DNA of 64,000 nucleotides, taken from JAEULH01 sp963805915. GTDB taxonomy: Bacteria > Pseudomonadota > Alphaproteobacteria > Rhodospirillales > Defluviicoccaceae. A program made the position numbers and the translations under genes. This document shows, in pieces, positions 17,729 to 26,822 of this stretch (positions within the stretch are counted from its first letter, which is position 1; every line of letters starts with the position of its first letter). The notes under the pieces were generated by a model that had not been told where the DNA came from, searched no databases, and worked only from the letters and a program-made list of their open reading frames with translations. The stretch spans positions 186,001 to 250,000 of the forward strand of contig CAWDWD010000021.1 in the NCBI GenBank assembly GCA_963805915.1, read 5' to 3'.

Positions 17729-20139
17729 AGTTCACCCTCGGCTGGCTGGAGATCACCTTGAAACCGAAGCCTCGGTGAGTGAAATCGCCGATCGCTTGAC
17801 GATGATCGGCAATGAGGTCGAGGCGGTGGTCGATCGCGGTGCCGCGCTTGACGGCTTCGTCGTCGCCGAGGTGCTCGCCGCCGAACCTCACCCCAACGCC
17901 GACAAGCTCCGCGTCTGCACGGTCGATACCGGGTTCGGCGCGCGTTAAGGTCGTCTGCGGCGCGCCGAACGCCAGGACCGGTCTCAAGGGCGTTTTCGCC
18001 GCGCCCGGCGCATACATCCCTGGCCTCGACGTGACCCTCAAGGAGACCGCCATCCGCGGCGTCGACAGCGCCGGCATGCTGCTTTCGGAGCGCGAACTCG
18101 GCCTGTCCGACGAGCATACCGGCATCATCGAACTCGCGGCCGACGCCGAGGTCGGCGCCGCCGCCGCCGCGGCGCTGGGGCTCGCCGATCCGCTGATCGA
18201 CGTCGCCGTCACGCCCAACCGCGGCGACTGCCTCGGCGTGCGTGGCATCGCGCGTGATCTCGCCGCCGCCGGCCTCGGCCGGCTCAAGCCGCTTGCGCGC
18301 GAGCCCGTGCCCGCTACCTTCGCGAGCCCGATCGGCGTGGCGCTGGAGATGCCGGCGGACGCGGCCGGGGCCTGTCCGTATTTCGTCGGCCGCTTCATCC
18401 GCGGCGTGCGCAACGCGGAAAGCCCGCGGTGGCTCCAGGACCGGCTGCGCGCGGTCGGCCTGCGGCCGATTTCCGCCCTGGTCGACATCACCAACTACAT
18501 GACGCTCGATCTCTGCCGGCCGCTGCATGTCTTCGACGCCGATCTTGTCCATGGCAATCTGCGCGTGCGTCTGGCGCGACCGGGCGAAACCCTGGAGACG
18601 CTGAACGAGCGCACCGTCGAGCTCGACGAAGGCATGACCGTGATCGCCGACGATGCCGGCGCACAAGCCCTTGGCGGCGTCATGGGCGGCGCGCGAACCG
18701 GCTGCACGGCCGGGACGACCAACGTCTTTATCGAATCCGCGCTGTTCGACCCGGTGCGCACCGCCGCAACCGGTCGCAAGCTCAACCTGAACTCCGACGC
18801 GCGCTATCGCTTCGAGCGCGGCATCGACCCCGCGTTCCTGGTCGATGGCATGGAGATCGCCACACGCATGGTGATCGAGCTGTGCGGCGGCGACGCCTCG
18901 GAGCTCGTCATCGCCGGCGCCGAGCCGCCGGCGCAAGCATTGGTGGCGTTCCGTCCAGAGCGGGTCGCGGCACTCGCCGGCGTCGATGTCGAGCCCGATG
19001 AAAGCCGGCGCATTTTTTCACGGCTCGGCTTTTCCGTCGATGCCGGTGGAGCGGCGGAAGAGTGTTGGCGGGTTGCGGTACCGAGCTGGCGGGGCGATAT
19101 CAACGGCGAGGCCTGCCTGGTTGAGGAGATCGTCCGGATCCATGGCTACGACCGAATCCCGACCCTGCCGCTTTCCCGCGAGACGGCCTTGCCGCGTTGC
19201 GCGCTTACGCTCGAACAGCGACGCCGCGGCCTGGCCCGCCGCCTGCTCGCCGGCCGGGGCCTGATCGAGGCCGTCACCTATTCGTTCCTGTCGGTCGAGC
19301 GCGCGGCGTTATTCGGCGGCGATGGCGAGGACATCCGGCTGGTCAACCCGATCAGCCTCGATCTTGCCGTCATGCGGCCGTCGCTGCTGGCCAACCTGAT
19401 CGACGCGGCCAGGCGTAACGACGATCGCGGCCTGGCCGACGCCGCCTTATTCGAGGTCGGACCGCAATACTCCGGCGCCGCCCCGGAGGACCAGACGAGC
19501 ATTGCCGCCGCCATTCGCTGGGGGTGGACGCACCCGCGGATCTGGGCGCAGCCGCGGCGCTCCGTTGATGTTTATGACGCCAAGGCCGATGCCTTGGCCG
19601 TTCTCGCCGCGCTCGGCGTCCCGATCGACAAGCTCACCATCGGCGACGACGCCGCAGCCTGGTATCACCCGGGCCGCTCGGGCGCGATCCGCCTCGGCCC
19701 GAAGACGACACTGGCGTATTTCGGCGAGGTTCATCCCAGAGTGCTCCGCCGTCTCGACGCGCCATCGCCGGTGGTCGCCTTCGAGGTGTTTTTCGCGGCG
19801 CTGCCGCGCCCGAAGGCGCAAGTAGGCAAGGCCAGGACGCCGCTTCGGCTGTCGGCGTTGCAGCCGGTCGAGCGCGATTTCGCCTTCGTGGTCGATGCCG
19901 GCGTTCCCGCCGATGCGGTGGTACGCGCCGCGCGCGGCGCCGACAAGGTGCTGATCAGCGACGTCGGCGTTTTCGACGTTTTCGTCGGCGGTAATCTTGG
20001 ATCTGGCAAGAAATCGCTGGCCATTACCGTCGTTTTGCAGCCAAGCGACCAGACGTTGACCGACACCGAACTGGACACCGCCGGAGGAAAGGTCATCGCC
20101 GCGGTCGAAAAGGCGACCGGCGGCAAGCTGCGCGGCTAG
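17725..20139 (+). CDS. pheT: Phenylalanyl-tRNA synthetase beta subunit, two frameshifts in the 5' part
   Basis: Starts at GTG 17725, overlapping the pheS stop (GTGA): MKFTLGWLE, the usual PheT start. A base appears missing at 17749-17751 (GGAGATC for GGAGGATC). The frame then reads EASVSEIADRLTMIGNEVEA and the tRNA-binding domain DGFVVAEVLAAEPHPNADKL. An extra T at 17934-17935 shifts it back. From there to 20139 the B3/B4 editing, B5 and anticodon-binding (FDX-ACB) domains are uninterrupted. Corrected length is about 804 residues, normal for PheT. No second pheT is visible and the gene is essential, so the paired shifts are probably sequence errors. Confidence 0.93.
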
Positions 20140-20247
20140 CCGCCGATTCCGCCGTCTAAGTAAAAGCAAGATCATGGGAACTCCCTGATCCTCTCCTCGT
20201 TGGCTGAAGGAGCGCCTGATCGGCGCGCTAGGCATCGAGGAGGCGAC

Positions 20248-22488
20248 ATGGCGATCGCTAAACCGAGGAGTGGTACCGCCACGAGAGGCACCTCGTGGCG
20301 GTACGCCCTCGGATTGACCGCCGCCATGCCGCTGGCCGTGCTCGGGAGCGCGTTCGGCCTTGTCGTCGCCATAGTGGCGAGCGCGTACGTTGTTGGTCTT
20401 ACCCGCGCCGCAACGTCACAGGGCGGTACGAAGACGGAGACGGGCGGGATAATATCAGCGATCATCGGCGACGGACTCGGTTCCGTCGCCGAACAGGTGG
20501 TGGGCAAATACACCGACCGGAAGTTCGCCATCCGCGGCGGTCTCAACGTCGATCTGGACTGGCCCGTCGTCACGGTTTCCGCCGACGATGTCCATTTCGC
20601 CAACGCCGCGTGGGCGGAGCGGCCGGAGATGCTGACGCTCAAGTCCATGCGCGTCGGCCTCGATGTCGCCGCGTTGTTGACCGGCGACATCGTTCTGCCC
20701 CTCATCGAGCTGACCAGGCCACGACTGTATCTCGCCACCAGCGAAGACGGCGAGAGCAATTTACCCTTCCTAACCCGGGAAAGCGATGAGGGCGGCGGCC
20801 TCAAGCCCGCGGGTTTGCCGCTCGTCCGCAAGCTCACCGTCGCGGACGCGACGCTGGCCTACCGCAACGGCAAGACCGGCGTCGACACGGATCTCCACCT
20901 TGACCAGGCTTCGTTCGCCGCCGCCGAAGGCGAGCCCATGCGCTTGAGCACCAACGGCGTCTACCAGGGCCAGCCGCTCAAGATCGACGCCGAGGGCGGC
21001 ACCTGGGCGGCGTTGACCGGCAAGCCGGACAAGGCGTTCCCGCTCGACGCCAGCGCCACGCTCGGCGGCTTCTCGGCCAAGGTCTCGGGCACCATTGCCG
21101 AGCCGGCGGTGCTGAAGGGCATCGACCTGATCATTCGGATGGACGGCGATGCGATGCCCGCCGTTTATCCGTTCGCCGGCACCTTCGCAGCACCCACACC
21201 GGCGGTGCACCTCACTGGCCACCTGACCAGCGAGACCCGTGAGCGGGGGAAGCACTGGACCCTGTCCGACATCGATGCCCGCCTCGGCCGGAGCGAGATC
21301 ACTGGCGGCGAACTGGCCTTGGTCATGGGCGGAGCGCGGCCGTTCGTCGAAGGAACCTTGCGCGCAAACAAGTTCTGGTTCGACGATGTGACGTCGTTCT
21401 TTTCCTCGCCGGACAAGGGGCCCCCGCCGAAGGAGCAGCACAGCGGCATCCTGCCGGAGAGCGCGTTCTGGCCGCTGGCGGCCTTCGACCTGGCCGACGT
21501 CGATGTCGATCTCAGGCTTGGCCAGTTTCACGGTTTCGGCCTCGCGTTCGACATGCTGGCCGGGAATGTGACAGTTGATGAGGGCGTACTCCGGTTCGAG
21601 CCGCTGCGTGCGTCGCGCGGCGAAGCGGAAGCCGTGGTCTACCTCTCGCTCTATTCCAACGCCACGCCGGTCAAGACCGACGTCAAGGTGGATCTGAACC
21701 GCCTGAACCTGGATCGGATCGTTGGCGACTTACCGCTCGCCTCAGTCCCGATCACCGGCCGGCTCGGCGGCAAGATCGGCCTCGGCATGCAGGGCAACTC
21801 CATTGCCCGGATGCTGGGCACCGCCAATGGCACCATGGTTTTCGCCATGGACCAGGGTCAGGCGAGCGGGCTACTCATCGAGCTGCTTGGCCTCGACATC
21901 GCCGAGTCGATCGGGCTGGTCGTGACCGAGGGCGACGAGGATACGCCAGTGCCGATCCGCTGCGCCGTGGCGGACATGAAATTCGAAGGTGGTACCATGG
22001 ACGTCCGCCACTTCCTCATCGATACCGAGGACACGGTCATCACCGCCGAGGGGGCGGTGCGGATGGGGGCGGAAACCCTGAACCTGAGGGTTGTCCCCCA
22101 TCCTAAAGGCTTTTCCCTGCTCAGCCTACGTTCGCCGATCGGCATCGAGGGCACCTTCGCCGAGCCCGAAATCTTTACTGATCCGGCTGGTATCGGCGTC
22201 GAAACGACGGCGGACAAGATCATCAATGCGATCCTGACGCCGATCGCCGGCCTGCTTTCGCCGATCGACGCGGGTTCGGACGAGGGGAGCGGCTGCCGCA
22301 AGCTCATCGAGGAGGCCGGGCTGAACACAAACGCCGGGCCAGTAGCCGCCGCCGGGCGCGAGCTTCTCGCCGCCGAGCGCCCCCGGACTATTCCGTCGTC
22401 TTACCGTCGAAATGCTCGTGCGCGCCCTTGGCCTCTTCGGACGTCTTGTGGATGGTGCCGTCGATGTGCTCTGGAGGCCCGTAGATAG
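20248..22488 (+). CDS. AsmA-family protein
   Basis: About 746 residues. A GAGGAGG site stands 4 bases before ATG 20248. An N-terminal membrane anchor (about residues 20-50) precedes a long periplasmic region with AsmA features: FAIRGGLNVDLDWPVVTVSADDV near the start and GRLGGKIGLGMQGNSIARML then NGTMVFAMDQGQ in the C-terminal AsmA_2 part. AsmA-like proteins are thought to bridge the periplasm and move phospholipid to the outer membrane. The last 100 bases run antisense over the convergent cupin gene and the end looks non-conserved, so the true stop may lie earlier. Confidence 0.8.
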   Translation: MAIAKPRSGTATRGTSWRYALGLTAAMPLAVLGSAFGLVVAIVASAYVVGLTRAATSQGGTKTETGGIISAIIGDGLGSVAEQVVGKYTDRKFAIRGGLNVDLDWPVVTVSADDVHFANAAWAERPEMLTLKSMRVGLDVAALLTGDIVLPLIELTRPRLYLATSEDGESNLPFLTRESDEGGGLKPAGLPLVRKLTVADATLAYRNGKTGVDTDLHLDQASFAAAEGEPMRLSTNGVYQGQPLKIDAEGGTWAALTGKPDKAFPLDASATLGGFSAKVSGTIAEPAVLKGIDLIIRMDGDAMPAVYPFAGTFAAPTPAVHLTGHLTSETRERGKHWTLSDIDARLGRSEITGGELALVMGGARPFVEGTLRANKFWFDDVTSFFSSPDKGPPPKEQHSGILPESAFWPLAAFDLADVDVDLRLGQFHGFGLAFDMLAGNVTVDEGVLRFEPLRASRGEAEAVVYLSLYSNATPVKTDVKVDLNRLNLDRIVGDLPLASVPITGRLGGKIGLGMQGNSIARMLGTANGTMVFAMDQGQASGLLIELLGLDIAESIGLVVTEGDEDTPVPIRCAVADMKFEGGTMDVRHFLIDTEDTVITAEGAVRMGAETLNLRVVPHPKGFSLLSLRSPIGIEGTFAEPEIFTDPAGIGVETTADKIINAILTPIAGLLSPIDAGSDEGSGCRKLIEEAGLNTNAGPVAAAGRELLAAERPRTIPSSYRRNARARPWPLRTSCGWCRRCALEARR

Positions 22489-22783
22489 TGTAGAGCCGAA
22501 GCGGCTTCTTGCCGGTACTCACGACATTGTGGCGCGCGCCTTGCGGGACGATGATTCCGTCATCGGCCCTAACCTTGTTGCGGGCGCCGTCAATCCAGAT
22601 CTCGCCCTCACCGCCTTCGATGCGGAAGAACTGGTCGCCGTCGTCATGGACCTCCTCACCGATCTCGTCACCGGGCTGGATCGCCATCAGCACCAGCTGA
22701 AGATTGTGCCCAGTGTAAACGACCCGTCTGAAGTCGTTGTTCCGCTCGGTCATCTCTTCGATGTCACCGACAAACCCCTTCAT
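22388..22783 (-). CDS. Cupin domain protein
   Basis: About 131 residues from ATG 22783 (GAGGGGAAAAAGAAG just upstream). Cupin motif 1 is visible as GDEIGEEVHDDGDQFFRIEGGEGEIWIDG in interrupted form (H..D..E), and motif 2 as GIIVPQGARHNVVSTG. The single barrel probably binds a metal through these His and Glu residues. It is a stand-alone small cupin of a type common beside unrelated genes; substrate unknown. It converges on the AsmA gene with an overlap. Confidence 0.8.
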   Translation of the reverse strand: MKGFVGDIEEMTERNNDFRRVVYTGHNLQLVLMAIQPGDEIGEEVHDDGDQFFRIEGGEGEIWIDGARNKVRADDGIIVPQGARHNVVSTGKKPLRLYTIYGPPEHIDGTIHKTSEEAKGAHEHFDGKTTE

Positions 22784-22942
22784 CTTCTTTTTCCCCTCAA
22801 AAATCGATCTGGACTTCCACCGCAGATCCTTAAGACACACTAACCCTTGCACGGCAACGCGGGGGTGCGCAACGCGCTTGCGACCGCCAGTGCTGGGTTC
22901 CTCAGTCGGCCGCGGCTATTCGGCGCGCTCACGTTACCGCGC

Positions 22943-24757
22943 TTACGCGGCGGCGTGGGCGCGGCAGATGTCGACGATGGCCTGGCCGTAGCGCTCGAGC
23001 TTTGCCGCGCCGATGCCCGTAATTCCCTGCAGCCGCGTAAGATCGCCCGGCCTCGCGCGGGCGAGCTCGACCAAAGTCGCGTCGTGAAAAATGACGTAGG
23101 CCGGAACACCATGGGCCTTCGCCGTTTCCCCGCGCCATGCGCGCAGCCGCTCCCACAGATCCCTGGCGTCGGCGTCGAGTTCGGCTGCGGGTTTGGCGGC
23201 GGGGGCTCGCCGCGCCGCACGGGATTCGCCTTGCTTGCGCAAGGTAATGGTTCTTTCGCCTTTCAGCACCGGGCGGCTGGCCTCGCTCAGCACCAGCGCG
23301 CCGAAGCCGCCGTGATCAACCTCGAGCATCTGAAGGGCGACGAGCTGGCGGAAGACCGCGCGCCATTCCTTTTCGTCGAGATCCTTGCCGATGCCGTAGG
23401 TGCTCACCCGGTCGTGACCCCACTTGCGGATCTGATCGGTGTCGCGTCCCATGAGCACGGCGCACAGGTGGCTGGCGCCGAACCGCTGGCCGGTGCGGTA
23501 GACGCATGACAGCGCCTTGCGCGCGGCCTCGGTGCCGTCCCATGTCCGCGGCGGGCTGAGGCAGACATCACAGTTGCCGCATGGCGCGCTGGCCTCGCCG
23601 AAATAGGCGAGCAGGCGCTGGCGCCGGCAGGTCGCGCTTTCACAAAGCGCCAACAGCGAGTCCAGCTTGGCGTGCGCCAGACGCTTGAACGGCTCGTCGG
23701 CTTCCGACAGATCGATCATCCGGCGGTGCTGGACGGCGTCGGCAAGGCCATAGGCCATCCAGGCATCGGCCGGCAGCCCGTCACGGCCGGCGCGGCCCGT
23801 TTCCTGGTAGTAGCCCTCGACACTCTTGGGGATATCGAGATGGGCGACGAAGCGAACGTCTGGCTTGTCGATCCCCATGCCGAAGGCGATGGTCGCGACG
23901 ACGACAACGCCGTCTTCACGCACGAACGCGTCCTGGTGGCGCCGGCGCGAGGCGGCCTCCATGCCCGCGTGGTATGGCAACGCGCGCACGCCGTGGTCGT
24001 TCAACCAGGCGGCGGTCTCACCAACCTTGCGCCGCGACAGGCAGTAGACAATGCCGGCGGAGCCGGAGTGCTCGGCGCGGATGAACTCGAGGAGCCTGGA
24101 TCGGGCGTTATCTTTTTCGACAATGCGGTAGCGGATATTCGGCCGGTCGAAGCTGGAGACGAAGACGCGGGCGGTCTCGAGGCCCAACCGCTCGATGATC
24201 TCGCCGCGGGTCGCGGTGTCCGCGGTCGCCGTCAGGGCAATGCGCGGCACGGCGGGAAAACGCTGGCGAAGGACACCAAGCTGGATGTAGTCCGGCCGGA
24301 AGTCGTGGCCCCATTGGGCGACGCAATGGGCCTCGTCGATGGCGAACAGCGCGATGCCGGATTGCCTGGCGACGCCCTCCAACAGGCTCATGAAGCGGGG
24401 CGTCAGCAGCCGTTCCGGAGCGACGTAGAGAAGCTTGAAGGCGCCGTCGGCGAAGCCCCTTTCGACCGCGCAGGCCTGGTCGGGCGGCAGGGACGAGTTG
24501 AGGCACGCGGCCTCCACGCCGAGCTCGCGTAGCGCCGCGACCTGGTCATGCATCAGCGCAATAAGCGGCGAGACCACGATCCCGACGCCATCACGCGCCA
24601 GCGCCGGGAGCTGGTAGCACAACGACTTGCCGCTGGCCGTCGGCATCAGCACCAGCGCGTCGCCGCCGCCGGTCAGATGATCGACGATCTCGCGCTGGCC
24701 GCGGCGGAAGGCGGGAAAGCCAAAAACCGAATTGAGAAGTGCAAGCGTGTCTGGCAT
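22943..24757 (-). CDS. recQ: ATP-dependent DNA helicase RecQ
   Basis: 604 residues, the usual RecQ length. Walker A is in LVLMPTASGKSLCYQLPAL (about 33-51) and the DExH box in FAIDEAHCVAQWGHDFRPDY. Helicase motif VI is near QETGRAGRDG, and the zinc site in CRRQRLLAYFGEASAPCGNC. A winged-helix RQC region and a C-terminal HRDC domain (from about residue 525) follow. RecQ unwinds recombination intermediates and stalled forks. Transcribed alone, convergent with the upstream cupin/AsmA pair region and followed by a plus-strand gap. Confidence 0.96.
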   Translation of the reverse strand: MPDTLALLNSVFGFPAFRRGQREIVDHLTGGGDALVLMPTASGKSLCYQLPALARDGVGIVVSPLIALMHDQVAALRELGVEAACLNSSLPPDQACAVERGFADGAFKLLYVAPERLLTPRFMSLLEGVARQSGIALFAIDEAHCVAQWGHDFRPDYIQLGVLRQRFPAVPRIALTATADTATRGEIIERLGLETARVFVSSFDRPNIRYRIVEKDNARSRLLEFIRAEHSGSAGIVYCLSRRKVGETAAWLNDHGVRALPYHAGMEAASRRRHQDAFVREDGVVVVATIAFGMGIDKPDVRFVAHLDIPKSVEGYYQETGRAGRDGLPADAWMAYGLADAVQHRRMIDLSEADEPFKRLAHAKLDSLLALCESATCRRQRLLAYFGEASAPCGNCDVCLSPPRTWDGTEAARKALSCVYRTGQRFGASHLCAVLMGRDTDQIRKWGHDRVSTYGIGKDLDEKEWRAVFRQLVALQMLEVDHGGFGALVLSEASRPVLKGERTITLRKQGESRAARRAPAAKPAAELDADARDLWERLRAWRGETAKAHGVPAYVIFHDATLVELARARPGDLTRLQGITGIGAAKLERYGQAIVDICRAHAAA

Positions 24758-24877
24758 CGGCGCGAGTATAGCCGTTCGCTCGCCGCCGTCTCATCTTTCA
24801 ACGGCGTTCGCGTCGGCAACGGCGCTTGCGCCGGGTCGCCGTCGCCAGCTGTCGCCAGCCATCACCCTCGGCTGGCT

Positions 24878-25925
24878 TTACTTGACGACGAACTCGGCGG
24901 TCGCGAGCACGGCGCCGTTCTCGTCGACGGCGGTGACGCGCCAGGACCCTGTCTGATCCGGCCGAATTCGCTTGGTCGAATACACGCGCCAGCGGTCGCC
25001 GCCGATCTTGAACGGAATTGTCGCGAGAACTTCTCCGTCATGCTCCCAACGGTGTACCACCGTATGGCCGCCGAGATCACGAAACTCAGTGAAGTAGTAG
25101 ACATCGCGGCCGGATTGAGCATCGACCGGCGAGCGCAAGGTATCGATCGGCTCACGGCCGACTACCCGGGACGTCAACTGGGCACGGGCAACCGCGGCGC
25201 TCTGCTTACTGCCGGGGGCGGCTTTGCCTGTGCCTTTGCTAGAGCCTTTGCCAGAACCTTTGACCGCCGGCGCGGGCGTCGGCGCCATTGTCGATGTCTT
25301 TGACGATGACGCCGGTGTCTTTGGCGACGGAGCGGACGTCGAGGACGGCTTCGCCGGCGAAGCCGGGAAATCGGTCGGCGCCGGTTCATCGGCTCGCGGC
25401 GCGTCGCCGCTCCCCGTGGCCGCTGGCGCATGATCAGCGGCGGGAGCGGGTTTCTCGCGCGAATCGGCAGCGCCCGGCTTAGTGTCTTCATTCGCGGCAA
25501 CCGGCGCGCGAGCCGCCGGCTGATCGGTCGAACTCGGGTCCGGTCCGGCCACTGGCGGCGCCTGGTTCGCCGCTACTCGGCCCCTCCGCGAGGGACGCGC
25601 CCAGGGGAGGATTATCTTGCCCGTCGGATGGGGCCGCGCTGGACGGGGCGGCGGCGCTGGAAGAGGCGGTCGTTGAGGAGGCGGTCGTTGAGGTTGAGGA
25701 AGCGGGGGGCGCCGATTGATCGGCGACGATCGGCGCCTCATCACCGCCGCCGAGGAAAAAGACCAGGGCGGCGATTAGACTGGCGGCGACAAGGCCGGAC
25801 AGGGCGAGCAGTCCGTAACGTCGCCGCCGCACCCGCGCCTCGCGTTCGCGCTCGGCGTCCTGGGCGGCGCGGCGCGTTTCTTCCGGCTGCACCACGACCC
25901 GGATTTTCATCTTCTTGTCGTCCAT
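24878..25925 (-). CDS. DUF2914 domain membrane-anchored protein, one frameshift
   Basis: The start is ATG 25925 (MDDKKMKIRVVVQPEETRRA). A single membrane span at about residues 38-58 (LLALSGLVAASLIAALVFFL) is followed by a long Ser/Pro/Ala-rich linker. The C-terminal DUF2914 domain is in another frame: LTSRVVGREPIDTL, then VYYFTEFRDLGGHTVVHRWE and WRVTAVDENGAVLATAEF. The frame changes somewhere in 25490-25640, most likely at the G run near 25580. The protein would be about 348 residues once corrected. The domain's role is unknown; it probably sits in the periplasm. Confidence 0.65.
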
Positions 25926-26057
25926 TGTCTTTCGCTCGCTCGTGGTCTCGGTCTGATGTCGGCAAGCGCGGAATATAGCGGATTGGTTGTCCGCTCGCAT
26001 AAACTTTTCACTTGAACGGCAATGGCCTTCATCATGTCGCGGGTAAGGGAGGCGGGC

Positions 26058-26636
26058 ATGGCAACCGACAGAGCATGGCAGCGCATGTTGAGCGGACGCA
26101 GGCTGGACCTGCTCGATCCGTCGCCGCTCGACATCGAGATCGAGGACATTGCCCACGGCCTGTCGCGCGAGGCGCGCTGGAACGGCCAGACGTCCGGCGA
26201 TTGGGCATTTTCCGTGGCCCAGCACTGTCTCGTGGTCGAGAATCTGGTAAACCGGCTGCGCTCCGACGCGGGCGCGAAATGGCAGCTGGCCGCTCTTCTC
26301 CACGACGCTCCCGAATACGTCATCGGCGATTTAATCACGCCGTTCAAGGCGGCGGTCGGGCTCGATTATCGCGACTTCGAAGCGAGGCTGCAGCGCGCGG
26401 TCCATATCCGCTTCGGTCTGCCCGCGGACCTGCCCAAGGTCCTCAAGTCGCTGATCAAACGCGCCGACCGCCTCGCCGCTTATTTCGAGGCGGTGGCTCT
26501 TGCCGGCTTCGCGACAGGGGAAGCGGAGCGGTTGTTCGGAAAACCGCGCGGCATCGAGACGCTGGCGATCAGTCCGTGGCCGCCGACCGTTGCCAAGTCA
26601 AAGTTCATCGAGCGCTTTCAGACGCTCCACGGCTGA
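26058..26636 (+). CDS. HD-domain phosphohydrolase (YfbR-like)
   Basis: About 192 residues from ATG 26058, chosen for the GGGAGGCGGGC site directly before it. HD-domain metal residues are visible in SVAQHCLVVE (His), ALLHDAPEYVIGDL (HD) and IKRADRLAAYFEA (distal Asp). The family includes YfbR-type 5'-nucleotidases and related nucleotide hydrolases; the exact substrate cannot be told. It is a single gene between the minus-strand DUF2914 gene and ppk. Confidence 0.75.
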   Translation: MATDRAWQRMLSGRRLDLLDPSPLDIEIEDIAHGLSREARWNGQTSGDWAFSVAQHCLVVENLVNRLRSDAGAKWQLAALLHDAPEYVIGDLITPFKAAVGLDYRDFEARLQRAVHIRFGLPADLPKVLKSLIKRADRLAAYFEAVALAGFATGEAERLFGKPRGIETLAISPWPPTVAKSKFIERFQTLHG

Positions 26637-26708
26637 CACGCCAATGCCGGTCACTGTGCACGCGGCGGCTCTCGCTGGCGATACCGATTGTGAACGAAAG
26701 ACGACACC

Positions 26709-26758
26709 GTTGTCGGCGCGGGCGCGACAAGACGTTGTCGGCGCGGGCGCGACAAGAC
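26709..26758 (+). repeat. 25-bp perfect tandem duplication upstream of ppk
   Basis: Two identical 25-base units beginning GTTGTCGGCGCGGGCG and ending ACAAGAC, at 26709-26733 and 26734-26758, about 65 bases before the ppk start. Each unit contains the short inverted pair TTGTCG...CGACAA, so the repeat can form hairpins or offer two copies of an operator-like site. Confidence 0.85.
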
Positions 26759-26822
26759 ATGATGCCGGGCGCGTTGCGGCTGTGTTCAGCCGCTAACGGA
26801 TCGGATCATCGGGAGGTTAGGC

